DNA of 64,000 nt, taken from NCBI GenBank assembly GCA_029237695.1, contig CM055274.1:65283484-65347483 (forward strand). The letters are read 5' to 3'. Below the pieces are notes generated by a model. It was not told the DNA's origin. It did not search any database and worked only from the letters and a program-made list of their open reading frames with translations. Below, in pieces: positions 46,472-57,066 of the stretch (within the stretch, counting starts at the first letter, position 1; each line of letters starts with the position of its first letter). Source of the DNA: Conchocele bisecta (Eukaryota; Mollusca; Bivalvia; Lucinida; Thyasiridae). The position numbers and the translations under genes were made by a program.

Positions 46472-46960
46472 GAATTTTTTAATTCTTAAAAAATCTTCCT
46501 TCTCATGAACCTGCCAACCGGATTTCGACGAAACTTGGTAGGAATGATCGATGTAGAATGCTCTTTCAAAGGTGTTAAAAAGGTGACCCCGAGGTCAAAA
46601 ATTGGCGTGGCCATGTCATATATCAAATTGAAGGTATTGATGAGGCGATTGCTCTGGTGCAATATTTGTCAGAAACGGATGATTGTCTTCCATGATGGCC
46701 GCCAAAAGGTCCATTTATTCGAGTTTGAACGTCTTTTTCTCAGGAACCACATGGCCGATGCTGGCCAAACTTCATAGTAAGTTAAGATCCTTGGGTGAAG
46801 CATTTTCAGATTTGGTAAAATGAGAGTCATCGCTTAATCCGAGATGACCGCCATCTAAAAATAGCACAATTTTTTTAAAACACATGAACTCAATGTCACA
46901 TTCTCCTCTGGTGTTCATGGAGTCAGGTGAGCGAATTAGGGCCATCATGGTCCTCTTGTT
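46472..46960 (+). mobile_element. HINE-type element, family 2, 3' part (copy C)
   Basis: It matches the last ~480 bases of copy B (28.37-28.86 kb), including the divergent last unit, and ends AGGGCCATCATGGTCCTCTTGTT. Confidence 0.8.
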
Positions 46961-47400
46961 CCATGTGTGATTGTGTCGCGAAATGGACAAATATGTGTTG
47001 AGTAATTGATCGTAAATGTGTGTCTTGAGATCGCATCGGCGTGTATCAGATCGGCACTACTTGACATTTAGATGCGGTTCTTTGATGTCACTCTCCGACA
47101 CGTCAGTCGGTAATGATTACAACCGCACATGCATGTTATGTAAGACGTAATCAGACAAAACCGGGCTTATTGCAAAACCGACTAGTGAAGACCACAGCGT
47201 ATTCACCATCAGTATTAAAAAAAACCGAGATTTAATTGTCTTAGGAGACGATTCTCATATGCACCAAAAACATGTTTATTAGTAGAAAAAATTAACAAAA
47301 CATGAGGATCACCTCTTAAAACATGTGAATCGCACGGTGTTCTGTTAGGGCCATGTTACAATCTAGTGTTTATGCGTTCTCGACCTATATATGAGCGAGA
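46961..47400 (-). repeat. Inverted copy of the 3.19-3.37 kb repeat
   Basis: 47100-47225 is the reverse complement of 3226-3370. 47238-47275 has TTAGGAGACGATTCTCATATG. Confidence 0.7.
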
Positions 47401-47620
47401 TCTTAAAAAATGGGGATGGGGGGACACTAATCGTACCGGCTCCTTTGGGCCGACAGTTACGTCTGGACTGATTGGCATTCTGAAATTTTAGAAGCCCTGG
47501 TCAGGCCAACGGGTTCGATCCCGCATTTAAGCTGTTGCATTGCGGGGGAAATCCAAACAATCTGAATGGAATCTTTACATCGAAATATATATATATTTAG
47601 CCCTGAAATTAGTAAATTTT
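47401..47620 (+). mobile_element. Possible tRNA-type SINE
   Basis: GGCCAACGGGTTCGATCCCGC near 47.5 kb fits a B box, followed by a body ending in ATATATATTTAGCCCTGAAATTAG. The A box is not certain. Confidence 0.45.
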
Positions 47621-48104
47621 GTAGAATATGTAGGTGTAGCTACAGGTAGGCAAACAGTTAGAATTAAAGAATTAGGTCACACAAAGATACACTTGGCTTC
47701 AATTATAATTGCTTCATAAGAGTGATGTGATACATTAATATAAGATATGTAAATATTGTCTTGTTACTGTGTACATTGAGCTGCCATCTCCGGCATCTTT
47801 GTATTTACAAGCCATCATACAGTTTTACCTCTTCGACCGTTTGACACCTACAGCAAAACTAATAAAATGTGGTGCAATACATCATATATATATATAGGTG
47901 ACGTGCCAAGCGAAAACCTCCCTTATCGGTAAACGCGACGTAACGAGTTATGACGTTACAAAGACGGCGTAATTTTCGCGCTGTTTTGACAAAAGCAGAC
48001 ATCACATGTATCATCATTGTCGTGTCTATATGCACGCATTAAATGGCGTTTTGGGGAAATAAATTTTAAGTAGACATTAAATAAAATTTAATCATGGCGG
48101 TTTA
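47621..48104. other. Intron sequence, no feature seen
   Basis: AT-rich, with a short (AT)n at 47884-47896. Confidence 0.5.
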
Positions 48105-49514
48105 TTATACCCCCCGCAACGAGTTGTGGGGGGGGTATACTGGAGTCAGGTTGTCCGTCCGTCCGTCCGTCCGTCCGGGTAAACTTAACATCAGAGAAAT
48201 ATTGTTATAACTTCTATTTCCTTCATCTAAAATGCTTGATATTTCACACATGCATTCCTGTAAGGCTCTACTACCATGCTGTGCCAAATCCACGACCGTC
48301 CAACCCCCGCAGATCCCAAGGTCGAGGTCAAATACTTAGTCCGTAAACTTAACATCAGAGAAATATTGTTATAACTTCTATTTCCTTCATCTAAAATGCT
48401 TAATATTTCACACATGCATTCCTGTAAGGCTCTACTACCATGCTGTGCCAAATCCACGACCGTCCAACCCCCGCAGATCCCAAGGTCAAGGTCAAATACT
48501 TAGTCCGTAAACTTAACATCAGAGAAATATTGTTATAACTTCTATTTCCTTCATCTAAAATGCTTAATATTTCACACATGCATTCCTGTAAGGCTCTACT
48601 ACCATGCTGTGCCAAATCCATGACCGTCCAACCCCCGCTCATCCCAATGTCAAGGTCAAATACTTAGTCTCTTTACAAAACTTAACATCAGAGAAATAAG
48701 TTATAACTTCTATTTCCTTCATTGAACATTCTTATTATTTCACTTGTGCATTCCTCTAAGGTTGTACTATCATGCTGTGACAAATCTACGACTGTCCAAC
48801 CCCCGCTGATCCCAAGGTCAAGGTCACATACTTAACAAAACTTAAAAAAAACAAAACTTAACATCAGAGAAATATGTTATAACTTCTATTTCTTTCATTG
48901 AAAATACTTAATATTTCATATGCTGTGACAAATCCCCGCTGATCTGGTCAACGTCACATACATACCGTATAACCTCGACTTAACGCCCCCACCTAATAAA
49001 CGCCCCCCCCCCCCCCCCCCCCCCCCCCAAATAAAAAAAAAATTATTTTTGTTTTTAACCAATGACCGCCAGTTTCAAACACAAATAATCCTTAAATCCT
49101 TATTTCTGTTTGAATTTGGCGGTCCTTGGTAATTTTTTTTTTTTTAATGGCTAATAAACGCCCCCCCCCCCCCCCCCCCCCCCCCCACCACCCCCCCCCC
49201 CCCCCCCCCCCTTTTGTAAAATGTAACGCCTCCGGGGGCGTTAATTCGAGGTCATACGGTAGTCTCTTTACAAAATTTAACATCAGAGAAATCGGTTATA
49301 ACTTCTATTTCCTTGCTCGGATCTGCTTCACATTTCACACACTCATTGCTCCAATGGACCTCTACCACCCTGTGACAAATTCACGTTCATGCCGCTCGCG
49401 CTAATCCCAGAGTCAAGGTCACAAGCCCACACACTTGGAAATTTGTACATATTTTAGGGGTACCTGGGCCCACGCGGGGGGTATTCCGTAAGCCTCGCTT
49501 ACTGACCAATCTAG
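48105..49514 (+). mobile_element. HINE-type element, family 8, complete copy
   Basis: The left end TATACCCCCCGCAACGAGTTGTGGGGGGGGTATA is a hairpin, then (GTCC)n at 48153-48177 and ~155-bp core units. The right end has GGGGGGTATTCC (inverse of the left motif), the hairpin GTAAGCCTCGCTTAC and TGACCAATCTAG. It is interrupted by a poly-C MITE. Confidence 0.8.
48965..49259. mobile_element. TA-flanked MITE with two long C runs, nested in family 8
   Basis: Inverted ends CCGTATAACCTCGACTTAACGCCCCC and GGGGGCGTTAATTCGAGGTCATACGG, with TA at 48963-48964 and 49260-49261. C runs at 49003-49028 and 49161-49211 (interrupted only by a few A). Confidence 0.75.
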
Positions 49515-49679
49515 TTTTTTATTTATTTCCATAAATACGCTTGCTTACTTTGTTCTTTTATTTTATTTCGAAGAAAGCGGCTACTACAGTAAATGTTCTG
49601 ATAATAAAAAAAATACCTCGCAATGTAAAAAAAATCTACCTGTGTTTAATAAATCGGCAACAAAGAACGTAGTTTCCTT
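49515..49679. other. Short spacer between HINE elements
   Basis: AT-rich, nothing recognised. Confidence 0.4.
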
Positions 49680-50617
49680 TTTAGCTCGCCTGCACAAAGT
49701 GCAGAAGAGCTTATGGCATACCCCCGGCGGTTGCGGCGTCCACAAGCGTAACGTTGGGGTGAATGTTTTATAACTTCTGTTTCCTTTCATGGAACACCTT
49801 GTTATTTCATACATGCATTCCTCAGATGACCCTCTATCATGCTGTAGCAAATCCGTGACCCACCACCCAAGCCTTGCTTACCCCAAGGTCAAGGTCACAA
49901 ACTTAGCACATTCACAAACTTAATGTTGGGGTGAATGTCTTATCACATCTGTTTCCTTTCATGGAACGCCTTGATATTTCATACATGCATTCATATGATG
50001 AATCGTGCTATAGCAAATCCATGACCCACCCCTTTCCCCAAGGTCAAGGTCACAAACTTAGCACATTCATACATTTGACGTTGGGGTGAATGTCATACAT
50101 TTGACGTTGGGGTGAATGTCTTATCACATCTGTTTCCTTTCATGGAACGCCTTGATATTTCATACATGCATTCCTCAGATGATCCTCTATCTGATGATCA
50201 TCTGATGATCCACCACCCACCCCTTACCCCAAGGTGAAGGCCACAAACTTAGCACATTCATAAACTTAACGTTGGGGTAAATGTCTTATAACAGTTGTTT
50301 CCTTTCATGGAACGCCTTGATATTTCATACATGCATTCCTCAGATGACCCTCTATCATGCTGTAGCAAATACACCACCCACCACCCACCACCCAACCCTT
50401 ATGTCAAGGTCACAAACTTAGCATGTTCATAAACTTAACGTTGGGGTAAATGTTGTGTAACTTCTGTTTCTTTACAGGGAACGCCTTCATATTTCATACA
50501 TGCATTCATCTGATGATACTCATCGTGATCTAGCAAATCCATGACCCACCCCTTTCCTCAAGGTCAATGTCACAAACTTAGCACATTCATTAAATTAATT
50601 TTGGGATAAATGTCTTG

Positions 50618-51050
50618 TAATGTAACGTTGTTGTTGTCACATCTGACTTGCAACTACACTAACAACGGAGTAGTTCTGCATACCGGTATATACTTTTATT
50701 TACACACAATCGATCGTATAGTGGATTTATTCTAAATTATAGATCTCAGAGTCTCAGAGTTAGCACCCATGCCCAGACTATCAAATGCGCCATAATACTA
50801 ATATAAAGCGACCCGGCGTGGGTCCAACCTTACGAATAACCAACGTGAAGTTTTGGTAATATCCGCTAATCGAGCAGTTTGTACACTCCCCAGACAGTCC
50901 AAGCGGACATCCTTATATATTCTATGGATGACATTTAATTAATGCTGTGGCATCAGAATTATCTGGTTTCAACCAGCTATAACAAGTAGTATTTATCAAC
51001 ATGTCCGTCACACCGATATGAACCTTGAGCAACAGGCCATATCGTTACAA
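50618..51050. mobile_element. Unclassified ~430-bp insertion in family 6
   Basis: Sequence unlike the core units, bounded by TGTAACG... (left) and ...CGTTACA (right), a short inverted pair. No coding content, and no relative in this window. Confidence 0.45.
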
Positions 51051-51253
51051 TAACACCTGTTTCCTTTCATGGAATGCCTTGATATTTCATACATGCATTC
51101 CTCAGATGACCCTCTATCATGCTGTAGCAAATCCACGTCCCACCACCCAACCCTTACCACAAGGTCAAGGTCACAAACTTAGCATGTTCATAAACTTAAC
51201 GTTGGGGTAAATGTTGTGTAACTTCTGTTTCTTTTCAGGGAACGCCTTCATAT

Positions 51254-52170
51254 TTATGCCCTCGCTACCGAAAGGTACGGGGGCATATAGTGTTACCGGC
51301 ATCCGTCCGTACGTCCGTCCGTCCCGTCCGTCTGTCCGTCCGTACGTCCCGATATTACCATATCCTTTAGTAACTTCTACATGGCTTCACATATTATGTC
51401 AATATTTATACACGTGATACATATGAACATGCCATACACACTCCACCCCCAGTACTTCGACCTTGACCTTTGGCCTTGACCTTTTCCACTTTAAATGTTT
51501 GCTTGGCACTTTGGGACAAATCTACGTGCACGTTTCTCAATCCTACACTAACTTCTCAATACTTTTGCCAATCGCTTAAATATTTATACACATCATACAT
51601 ATGAACATGCCCTACACACTCCACCACCCAGTACTTCGACCTTGACCTTTGACCTTCACCTTTTCTACTTTAAATGTTTACTTAGCACTTTGGCACAAAT
51701 CTACGTGCACGTTTCTCAATCCTACACTAACTTCTCAATACTTTTGCCAATCGCTTAACTATTTATACACATGATACATATGGACATGCCCTACACACTC
51801 CACCCACCAGTACTTCGACCTTGACCTTTGGCCTTGACCTTTTCCACTTTAAATGTTTGCTTGGCACTTTGGGACAAATCTACGTGCACGTTTCTCAATC
51901 CTACACTAACTTCTCAATACTTTTGCCAATCGCTTAAATATTTATACACATGATACATATGAACATGCCCTACACACTCCACCACCCAGTACTTCGACCT
52001 TGACCTGTGACAAATTCACATTCGTCCCGCCCCCGCTAAGCCCAGGGTCAAGGTCACAGACTTGGTGTGTTCGGAACCTTAACGCTCGCGTAAATGGCTG
52101 ATAATCAAATATGCCTCTTTTCTTTGGCTGCCAGCGGGGGCATTCGTGTGCCGACAGGCCACATTTCTAG
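51254..52170 (+). mobile_element. HINE-type element, family 5, nested in family 6
   Basis: The left hairpin ATGCCCTCGCTACCGAAAGGTACGGGGGCAT is followed by a GTCCGTCC/GTACGTCC microsatellite at 51301-51348. The core has ~210-bp units (CTACACACTCCACC...CAGTACTTCGACCTTGACCTTTG). The right end GGGGGCATTCG...GTGTGCCGACAGGCCACATTTCTAG. Flanks rejoin to the family 6 unit (CCTTCATATTT|CATACATGCATTC). Confidence 0.8.
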
Positions 52171-53468
52171 TTCATACATGCATTCATCTGATGATACTCT
52201 ATTGTGATATAGCAAATCCATGACCCACCCCCCCCACCCCACCCCACCCCACCCCACCCCACCCCACCCCTTTCCCCAAGGTCAATGTCACAAACTTAGC
52301 ACATTCATAAATTTAACGTTGGGGTAAATGCCTTATAACATCCTTTTCCTTTGATGGAATGCATTGATATTTCATACATGCATTCCTCAGATGACCCTCT
52401 ATCATGCTGTAGCAAATCCACGGCCCACCACCCAACCCTTACCCCAAGGTCAAGCTCACAAACTTAGCATGTTCATAAACTTATCGTTGGGGTAAATGTT
52501 GTGTAACTTCTGTTTCTTTACAGGGAACGCTTTGATAGTTCATGCATGCATTCATCTGATGATCCTCTATTGTGCTACAGCAAATCCATGACCCACCCCC
52601 CACCCCTTTCCCCAAGATCAACATCATAAACTTAATGTTGGAGTAAATGTCTTTTTATAACTTTCTGTTTGCTTTACAGGGAACGCTCAGACGCCCATTT
52701 GATAGTTCATACATGCATTCATCTGATGATACTCTATTGTGATATAGCAAATCCATGCACCCACCCCCACCCCTTTCCCCAAGGTCAAGGTCACAAACTT
52801 AGCACATTCATAAACTTAACGTTGGGGTAAATGCCTTATACCATCCTTTTCCTTTCATGGAATGCATTGATATTTCATACATGCATTCCTCAGATGACCC
52901 TCTATCATGCTGTAGCAAATCCACGGCCCACCACCCAACCCTTACCCCAAGGTCAAGGTCACAAACTTAGCATGTTCATAAACTTAACGTTGGGGTAAAT
53001 GTTGTGTAACTTCTGTTTCTTTACAGGGAACGCTTTGATAGTTCATACATGCATTTATCTGATGATCCTCTATTGTGCTACAGCAAATCCATGACTCACC
53101 CCCACCCCTTTCCCCAAGGTCACAAACTTAGCACATTCATACATGCATTCCTCATGTGAATAGCTATCATGCTGTAGAAAATCACCAACGTAGTGCGTTC
53201 ATAAACTTAAAGTTGGGTTAAATTTTGTTTTACTTCTGTTTTCAGGGAGCGCATTGATATTTCATACATGCATTCATCTTAATATGCTATATTATGCTAT
53301 AGCAAATCCACGACCCACCTTCCACCACTGACCCCAATGTCAAGGTCCACCGCACACCCCTTAACCCAAGGTCAAGTTATATAATATTCATGTTTTTTAT
53401 ACAACTGTGCCAAGTTTGAGTGAAGGCTGCCAACAGCCGAGCTTTGTTGTCTTCTGACAACTCTTGTT

Positions 53469-54159
53469 TAATTCACTTTGTGTAGCTGGCGTATTCTATA
53501 TGTTCTGTTTACACGACTGAATTACACACAAAATCAGTTGACTTCAGATAATACACTAAAAAATAATCCCAATTTGTGATAATACACAAAAAAATAATCC
53601 CAATTTGTGGCATGTACATGTATTGTAGAAAAAGTTCATGATGGAAAAATATGAATTCGAAAAGCATCGTCTACAGTGACATACATTTATGACAAATAAG
53701 GTCAATTGTTATGACATTTCTAACTGAATATAATTTTCATAGATTGAAAGAACCTGGAAGTATTTATTTTTTTATTATTATTTCAAATACAGATATTCAA
53801 ACAGATTTAGATGACAAAGATAGGCTAATTATTTTTATCGTCACTTCGCCATTTCTAAAATAGGTGAAGGTCAATGGACAAACCGTATTTACTCCGATAA
53901 GCAGGTATATACGGGAGTATAACACATAGGACGGTGTGCTTTTGTTTATTCTGATTCTTTGTAATGTTTTATTATTTACACACTGGACTTACAAAAGCTG
54001 TCTTTGTCATGACTCATTTTCTTTGAAATTCAAAAATTAAATTGCATGTGTGTGGTAACTGATGCTGTGCATCAAACCGCATCATGCCAAGTAGTAAATT
54101 TGGGTTTTGGTAAATAAGTACTGGACAGGAAATCTCCTCCACTCATATGTAACTTGCGG
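53469..54159. other. RRP8 second intron, no feature seen
   Basis: AT-rich. A short direct repeat (AATAATCCCAATTTGTG) lies at about 53563 and 53596. Confidence 0.5.
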
Positions 54160-54475
54160 AAAATTTATTTTTGGCCTCATTTGAAGACAACTTCCATGCA
54201 ATGGGTCCTTAAGATTAGTAGGGAAGTTGGATAATATCTACTGACAAGACGATCGATGTGGTGCATTTCTTGTTCAAATTGGAGATCGTTACATAATTCA
54301 AAATAGCCGCTGTATAAAGTTGGACAAATTCTTTAAATAATGTCTTCCCATTATAATCATCAGACTGGTTTGGACAAAACTTCGCAGGCATAATGAACGT
54401 ATAAAGCTCTCTCAGATTTACTTGATATAATAACCAGGTGAACGATATAGGGCCACAATGGTCCTCTTGTTTCTC
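54160..54475 (+). mobile_element. Old, diverged 3' part of a family 2 HINE element
   Basis: It has the same order of words as the 3' unit (TGGACAAAACTTCGCAGGCATAATGAACG..., CAGGTGAACGATATAGGGCCACAATGGTCCTCTTGTTT) with many substitutions, so it is older than copies A-C. Confidence 0.65.
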
Positions 54476-55199
54476 GTCCTATTCATATGCATATATAACA
54501 TCTCTAGACTGTTTAACAATAATGTAAGCTAGCAAAACGCTGAATATCAGATTAAAAAAATAAATCAGTAACAATATCTATCTGGTAGCATTTTGTAAAG
54601 AAGAATTGGCATTGGTATAGTGTGAAATACATTCCAGAATGCACCAAACAGGATGTGCAAAACAAAATTTTCCGGGGTCATGCCTCCAGACTCCCTAGCA
54701 CCTCACCTTCGCGCGTCTCGAGTATCGTCGGTGCAATATTAGGGCTGAAATTATTTTCTGGGGAGAACCATATATATATAATAACCATGAGTTATTTTTC
54801 TCATCAAAATCATGCTTTGATAACACCTTAGAATACTTTCCAATGGAAATGATTCTCAAGTGCTGTTAAACCATGTTTTTATTGAAAAATCCTGCATCAT
54901 TCTGCCATGCACACCTGCTGTTTGGCCGCTTCCACCTACATGTGTCCAAATAGCTTCGAGTCTATCATACATGGAACAGTTTTGATGCAATAAAGTACAG
55001 ATTACATATCACATGCTGATTACACCACCCTAATGATTTTTGCCTTTCTGGAGTTATTTTGAGAAAAGCTCCTGAGTGGCTAAAGTTATGAGGATGGCGA
55101 CACAGACATCCTATCTGCGCTTTAGGATTGTACAATGTAGAAAAATGTAGTACTACGATGCATGTGTTACATGACACGTCATTCATGGTGATTTTGCAG
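54476..55199. other. RRP8 second intron, end
   Basis: No feature recognised. A pyrimidine-poor stretch ends in GTGATTTTGCAG, the acceptor at 55198-55199. Confidence 0.6.
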
Positions 55200-55313
55200 G
55201 ATTGCGATAACAAGATGTTTGTGCTGATGGACTTCCGGAAGACCCGATCCACCAAGAAAGGACAGTCTACCAGTGACCTGAAACTGTTGCCCTGTGTCTA
55301 CAAGAAGAGATAA
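55200..55313 (+). CDS. RRP8: RRP8 last coding exon with stop codon
   Basis: After GATTTTGCAG, 37 codons (DCDNKMFVLMDFRKTRS...DLKLLPCVYKKR) lead to TAA at 55311-55313. The end L.PC.YK.R and the FxLxDFxKT segment are the C-terminal signature of RRP8. The position after MGFKVTKQ matches the length of the vertebrate protein with no missing residues, so no further exon is needed between 40606 and 55200. The three exons together give 104 residues in one uninterrupted frame, which supports a working gene despite 43 kb of intronic mobile DNA. Confidence 0.92.
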   Translation, partial: DCDNKMFVLMDFRKTRSTKKGQSTSDLKLLPCVYKKR

Positions 55314-55530
55314 CTGTGGCACACACACATAAATCACAGAGTGGTGCACACACATAAATCACAGAGTGGTGCACACACATAAATCACAGATGACAGTGGC
55401 ACACAGATAAATCACAGATGACAGTGGCACACACGTAAATCACAGATGACAGTGGCACACACACACATAAATCAAAGAATGATGACAGCAGAACACACAC
55501 AAATCTCAGACAGTGGTGTATACACAGAAA
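55314..55530 (+). repeat. Tandem repeats in the RRP8 3' UTR
   Basis: About seven units of (AC)ACATAAATCACAGATGACAGTGGCACAC start right after the stop codon. They lie within the presumed 3' UTR. Confidence 0.8.
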
Positions 55531-55539
55531 TAACATACA

Positions 55540-55700
55540 TTGAAATCTCGATGGCTCGAAATGCCATGGGCCTGCATATTTTGTTCGAGTGATCGCATCT
55601 TTCCAGCCATCGCATCTTGCGATTTTTGTATATTTGTCGACTACTGTACCCGTCGAATTTAGGAAATAACAAAGCATAATAGAGTGTATCCATGTTTTAG
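55540..55700. repeat. GATGGCTCGAAATGCCATGG repeat, MITE fragment
   Basis: Similar to 24990-25100. Confidence 0.45.
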
Positions 55701-55746
55701 ATGATAATAGTATTTATTCGTAGATTAAAGTTATCATGTGAAATTA

Positions 55747-55752
55747 AATAAA
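55747..55752 (+). promoter_or_regulatory. Candidate RRP8 polyadenylation signal AATAAA
   Basis: The first AATAAA after the RRP8 stop codon that is not inside the ACATAAATCAC repeat. It would give a 3' UTR of about 450 bases. Transcript evidence is needed to choose. Confidence 0.35.
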
Positions 55753-55779
55753 CTGTATTTACAAAACTCTTTATTTCAA

Positions 55780-56130
55780 TTATTATCAAAGGAGAAAAGC
55801 TCCAGTATTGATCAAAACCTACACTGGTCACAATCACACAAGCCCCATTTCTCCAGTCACAGCCACATATCGGACCAAGCTATTTATTTTTGACATGTCC
55901 CAGGCACGGATCCAGGATTTCGGGTTAGGAGGAGGGGGGGCGTAACTATTTTGCAATACTTGACTAGCGTTAGGGGGGTCCGGAGGCATTCCCCCCTGAA
56001 ATGTTTTGAAATCTACATTTCCTGCGTTCTGGCGCATTTTGGAGCAAAAAATGTGCCTTGTAAAAAATCATTACTCGCCCCGGCCGCCCCCCCCCCCCCT
56101 GAATCCGCCCATGTGTCCAATAATGTTCTG
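55780..56130. mobile_element. MITE fragments, including a GGATCCAGGATTTCGGG TIR element
   Basis: 55899-56117 has inverse ends (CACGGATCCAGGA...GGGGGG and CCCCCCTGAATCCGCCCATG). 55800-55870 (CCTACACTGGTCACAATC...CCCATTTCTCCAGTCACAG) is a copy of the 9.4 kb / 40.85 kb repeat. Confidence 0.55.
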
Positions 56131-56643
56131 TTTATTTGAAACAAGTAATTAGATAAAAACAGTCGATTCAACCAATCAGCATAGAATATGTGTGTGCCGC
56201 ATTATTAATGACATCCGGTGGCATCCGTTTGAGCATAGCTACACACGCGTGAAATTAATTATGGCGGGTCAAATAATTCATCTCGAAATTGTCAACACGA
56301 GTATGCTTAACACATATTTGCAAAGCAGTAAAAGTAAAAGCATTTTGTAAAAAAATACCAATTTAACACTTATAATTCCTCATTTTCCTGATTCTGTCAA
56401 AGGTTTTCTTGATTGAGGCACCGGACAAAATGGGTCGTGTGTTTTTATCGACCGGCAATTATCTCGCGCTTACCGGCGGCGGCCATTATTACTATTGAAA
56501 ATTAATATATTTCTATTGTGTTCATTCTTAATCACTGGATTGTTACTTTTGGATTTGCTAACAGATAGGTCCGTGTGCCGTTGTGGTGGGTGGATTTTTC
56601 GGCTGGAATTGAGTTAACATTAGACTAGTTGCTAGGACATTTT
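56131..56643. other. Intergenic, no feature seen
   Basis: AT-rich, no repeats shared with the rest of the window. Confidence 0.5.
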
Positions 56644-56714
56644 TTATGCCACCGGTCTCGAAGAGCCGGGTGGCATATTGTTTTTGGACCGTCCGTCTGT
56701 CCGTCTGTCCGTCC

Positions 56715-56868
56715 GGGCCAACGTCCGGGGGTTTGAGAGCTTAGAGGCGTGGTTAGGAACAAAAGATTCCTTTGTAAATATTCCGTAAGCTCAAACTCTA
56801 TTGTTGTTTAGGGGCTTTTTCTTTGTCCTTCAAACAATGGAAATACCCCATAAACCCAAAATGTTGGA
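56715..56868. mobile_element. Inverted-repeat element (~155 bp) inside the family 3 GTCC tract
   Basis: Left CCAACGTCCGGGGGTTTGAG and right CCCCATAAACCCAAAATGTTGG are imperfect inverse repeats, flanked by GTCCG and GAACGTCCG. Confidence 0.6.
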
Positions 56869-56901
56869 ACGTCCGTCTGTCCGTCTGTCCGTCTGTCTGG
56901 G

Positions 56902-57066
56902 CACACATTAGGGTACTTATGTGGCTAGCCCCACAGGGTTATGGACTTAGTAAAGGATAGGGTTGGTTACAATTAGCCACCTAAAAAATCCTTTTATGTG
57001 GCTAAAAATCGTTTTATGTGGCTAATATTTAACATGTGATAAGCCACATAAGTATCCATTTGTAAG
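56902..57066. mobile_element. Inverted-repeat element (~165 bp) inside the family 3 GTCC tract
   Basis: Nearly the same sequence as 38335-38500 (ATTAGGGTACTTATGTGGCT...AGCCACATAAGTATCC), flanked by GTC(C/T) repeats on both sides. Confidence 0.8.

Larger units (their letters stand above)
49680..53468 (+). mobile_element. HINE-type element, family 6, full copy with nested insertions
   Basis: The left end TTAGCTCGCCTGCACAAAGTGCAGAAGAGCT has a small hairpin. The core has many ~165-bp units (ATTTCATACATGCATTCCTCAGATGACCCTCTATCATGCTGTAGC...). The right end is CCGAGCTTTG, the hairpin GTTGTCTTCTGACAAC (53446-53461) and TCTTGTT. It is interrupted at 50618-51050 and 51254-52170. A (CCCCA)n tract is at 52229-52268. 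Confidence 0.75.

Noticed and set aside
49092..49404. Gly-rich and Pro-rich ORFs
   Set aside because: Translation of C/G runs in a MITE.
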